From the NCBI RefSeq assembly GCF_030418125.1, contig NZ_JAUHTR010000004.1:124001-188000 (forward strand): a DNA stretch of 64,000 nt, written 5' to 3'. This document shows, one piece after another, positions 62,666-64,000 of this stretch. The DNA is from Fictibacillus fluitans. GTDB lineage: Bacteria > Bacillota > Bacilli > Bacillales > Fictibacillaceae. Numbering within the stretch: position 1 is the first letter of the stretch; each line of letters starts with the position of its first letter. Position numbers and translations under genes: made by a program. A model generated the notes under the pieces. The model made no database searches. It saw nothing but the letters and a program-made list of their open reading frames with translations, and had not been told where the DNA came from.

Positions 62666-63367
62666 ATGGCAGAGCGAAGCCAAATGGAAAGAAGACGCCG
62701 CAAAAAAGGGCTTCTTCTTTCTTTTTCAATCATTGTGATTTTGCTGGGCGCCGTCATTTTTTCGAAAAATATCATGGAGTATTCCAGAGGGTTTTTTGCC
62801 GGCGAAAAGGTGGAACCCAAAGCGTTTGCCCAGCATAAGAAGGAACCAGCCAGGGATAAAGAACCGGCCAAGGAAAAGGACGAGAAACCCGCTGTGGCGG
62901 CAAAGAAAGATCCGGTCCCTGTTAAGAGTGAACCGCTATACAGTAAGCGGCCTGAAATTGGGGAGAAGATGGGCACTCTTTATATCCCGAAGCTCGGAGC
63001 CAGGCTTCCGATTTACCATGGAACAAACGAGGATGAACTGGCCAAGGGAGTGGGGCATTACAAGGGAAGTGTTCTTCCGGGAGAAAAAGATAATTCGGTT
63101 CTGTCCGGACACCGTGACACCGTCTTCCGCAGCCTGGGCAAGGTGGGCAAAGGGGATACGATGGAAGTGACAACGTCTGCCGGAACCTTTACCTATAAGG
63201 TAAGAAAGGTCAGGATTGTGGATAAAGACGACCGGACGATCATTGTACCGAAACCCCGCGCCATCCTGACAGTCAGCACCTGCTATCCGTTTGATTATAT
63301 TGGTGCAGCGCCAAAGCGCTATATTTTGGAAGCTTTTTTAATCTCATCAAGAGTGAACAAATCGTAA
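62666..63367 (+). CDS. Class D sortase
   Basis: A 233-residue transpeptidase that joins LPxTA proteins to the wall. N-terminal membrane anchor (about 15-33), a Lys/Glu/Pro-rich linker (about 50-95), then the sortase barrel. Catalytic residues are His149 in LSGHRDT, Cys206 in TVSTCYPF and Arg218 in APKRYIL. It starts right after the substrate gene, so the pair forms a dedicated unit. Confidence 0.93.
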   Translation: MAERSQMERRRRKKGLLLSFSIIVILLGAVIFSKNIMEYSRGFFAGEKVEPKAFAQHKKEPARDKEPAKEKDEKPAVAAKKDPVPVKSEPLYSKRPEIGEKMGTLYIPKLGARLPIYHGTNEDELAKGVGHYKGSVLPGEKDNSVLSGHRDTVFRSLGKVGKGDTMEVTTSAGTFTYKVRKVRIVDKDDRTIIVPKPRAILTVSTCYPFDYIGAAPKRYILEAFLISSRVNKS

Positions 63368-63372
63368 GTCAT

Positions 63373-63398
63373 GCGAAGGGGGGATCCCTTCGCTTTTT
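63373..63398 (+). terminator. Terminator of the sortase operon
   Basis: GCGAAGGG (63373-63380) pairs with CCCTTCGC (63386-63393), followed by T residues. Confidence 0.85.
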
Positions 63399-63451
63399 AT
63401 TTTTTGTTAAAGTAATAGAGATGCAGAAGTTTTTACACAGGAGGATATACC

Positions 63452-63961
63452 ATGGTACAAATTCGAGATGCCCATCTTGGCGATTTGCCCGCGTTGCTGG
63501 ATATTTATAATGAAGCCATCCGGACATTGACGGCAACCTTTGATCTTGAGGAGCAAACATTGGCGCAGCGGAAAAAGTGGTTTGAAAAATACGGAGGAGC
63601 TTTCCCGCTGATCGTTGCCGAGGTGGATGGAAAGGCTGCCGGCTATGGCTCTCTCAGTCCGTTCAGGGACAAGGAAGCCTATGCCCGTACAACAGAAGTG
63701 TCGCTGTATATTTCGTCCGAATTCAGGGGCCGGGGAATAGGGAAGAAATTAATGAAGGAAATCCTTCAAAGAGCCAGGGATCTTGATTATCATACAGTAA
63801 TCGGAAGCATTACAGGAGGAAACGAATCAAGCGTCTCCCTGCACAAAAGTTTTGGCTTTGAATTTGCCGGCTGCTTAAAAGAAGTTGGATTTAAATTTGG
63901 CCAGTGGCAGGATGTCCACTATTATCAGCTTATATTGGATAAAGAAAAAACGAAGGGATAG
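63452..63961 (+). CDS. GNAT acetyltransferase, phosphinothricin acetyltransferase family
   Basis: A 169-residue N-acetyltransferase of the PAT/MddA group. The acetyl-CoA loop is FRGRGIGKKLM; other family marks are DIYNEAIRTLTATFD, SLYISSEF and GNESSVSLHKSFGFE...VGFKFGQWQDVHYY. B. subtilis YwnH is similar. Members acetylate phosphinothricin, methionine sulfoximine or related amino acids; the natural substrate is not shown. ATG follows AGGAGG. Confidence 0.9.
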   Translation: MVQIRDAHLGDLPALLDIYNEAIRTLTATFDLEEQTLAQRKKWFEKYGGAFPLIVAEVDGKAAGYGSLSPFRDKEAYARTTEVSLYISSEFRGRGIGKKLMKEILQRARDLDYHTVIGSITGGNESSVSLHKSFGFEFAGCLKEVGFKFGQWQDVHYYQLILDKEKTKG

Positions 63962-63976
63962 CACCCTTCGTTTTTT
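63945..63976 (+). terminator. Terminator of the PAT-family gene
   Basis: CGAAGGG (63951-63957) pairs with CCCTTCG (63964-63970), with A residues before and T residues after. The stop codon lies in the loop. Confidence 0.88.
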
Positions 63977-64000
63977 GTGTGTTTAGTATTTCAGTTTTCC

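Noticed and set aside
63217-63225. TGTGGATAA inside the sortase gene as part of a DnaA cluster
   Set aside because: A single isolated box, as expected by chance; no neighbours.

Overview
This 64 kb window is chromosomal DNA of a low-to-mid GC, endospore-forming member of the Bacillaceae. It follows the Bacillus subtilis order rho - tdk - prfA - prmC - spoIIR - ywlB - ywlC - mntP - ywlE - rpiB - ywlG - glyA - upp - atp - ywzB - ywmB - murA - spoIID - spoIIQ - spoIIID - mbl - fabZ. It carries SigA promoters, strong Shine-Dalgarno sites, an S-box riboswitch and sporulation genes. Gene content (nuo operon, LPxTA protein with class D sortase, asnB, DUF3889) suggests Fictibacillus or a close relative; that assignment is inference. 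I see no rRNA, tRNA, CRISPR array, prophage or insertion sequence.

Layout. 1-5.1 kb: 3' end of rho, type B rpmE, tdk, a lipoprotein, a convergent CoA-disulfide reductase gene, a small unknown gene and a MOSC protein. 5.2-12 kb: prfA-prmC; an S-box-controlled flavin monooxygenase plus ATP-grasp ligase pair; spoIIR; ywlB; a dense DnaA-box cluster; ywlC. 12-24.3 kb: a soluble multi-PAS sporulation-type kinase, mntP, ywlE with an unusual insert, rpiB, ywlG, an RpiR regulator divergent from gnd, gntK, glyA, the thiol oxidase pair bdbD-bdbC, and upp. 24.4-32.4 kb: a DUF3889 lipoprotein and the complete ATP synthase operon (atpZ-atpI-atpBEFHAGDC). 32.4-38.1 kb: the glycerol regulon glpP-glpF-glpK-glpD, with two GlpP-type antitermination leaders and one structured interspersed repeat, then a YbgA-family gene. 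38.3-48.8 kb: an 11-gene nuo operon (ABCDHIJKLMN, no EFG) whose NuoC has a tandem Ala/Lys-rich N-terminal repeat. 48.9-58.6 kb: ywzB, ywmB, murA, a secreted thermolysin-type protease, spoIID, spoIIQ, spoIIID, mbl, a structured spacer that may hold a flagellar-gene relic, an EpuA-like membrane protein and fabZ. 58.7-64 kb: a small lipoprotein, asnB, a small unknown gene, an LPxTA surface protein with its sortase, and a PAT-family acetyltransferase.

The genes form three functional blocks. One is bioenergetic (ATP synthase, glycerol catabolism feeding electrons through GlpD, complex I-like pump). One is cell envelope and sporulation (murA, mbl, spoIIR/IID/IIQ/IIID, asnB, sortase). One is translation and central metabolism (prfA/prmC, ywlC, glyA, pentose phosphate and gluconate genes, upp). 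The most notable non-coding features are the DnaA-box cluster before ywlC, the matched GlpP leaders, the hairpins flanking atpE, and the S-box operon of uncharacterised sulfur-related enzymes.
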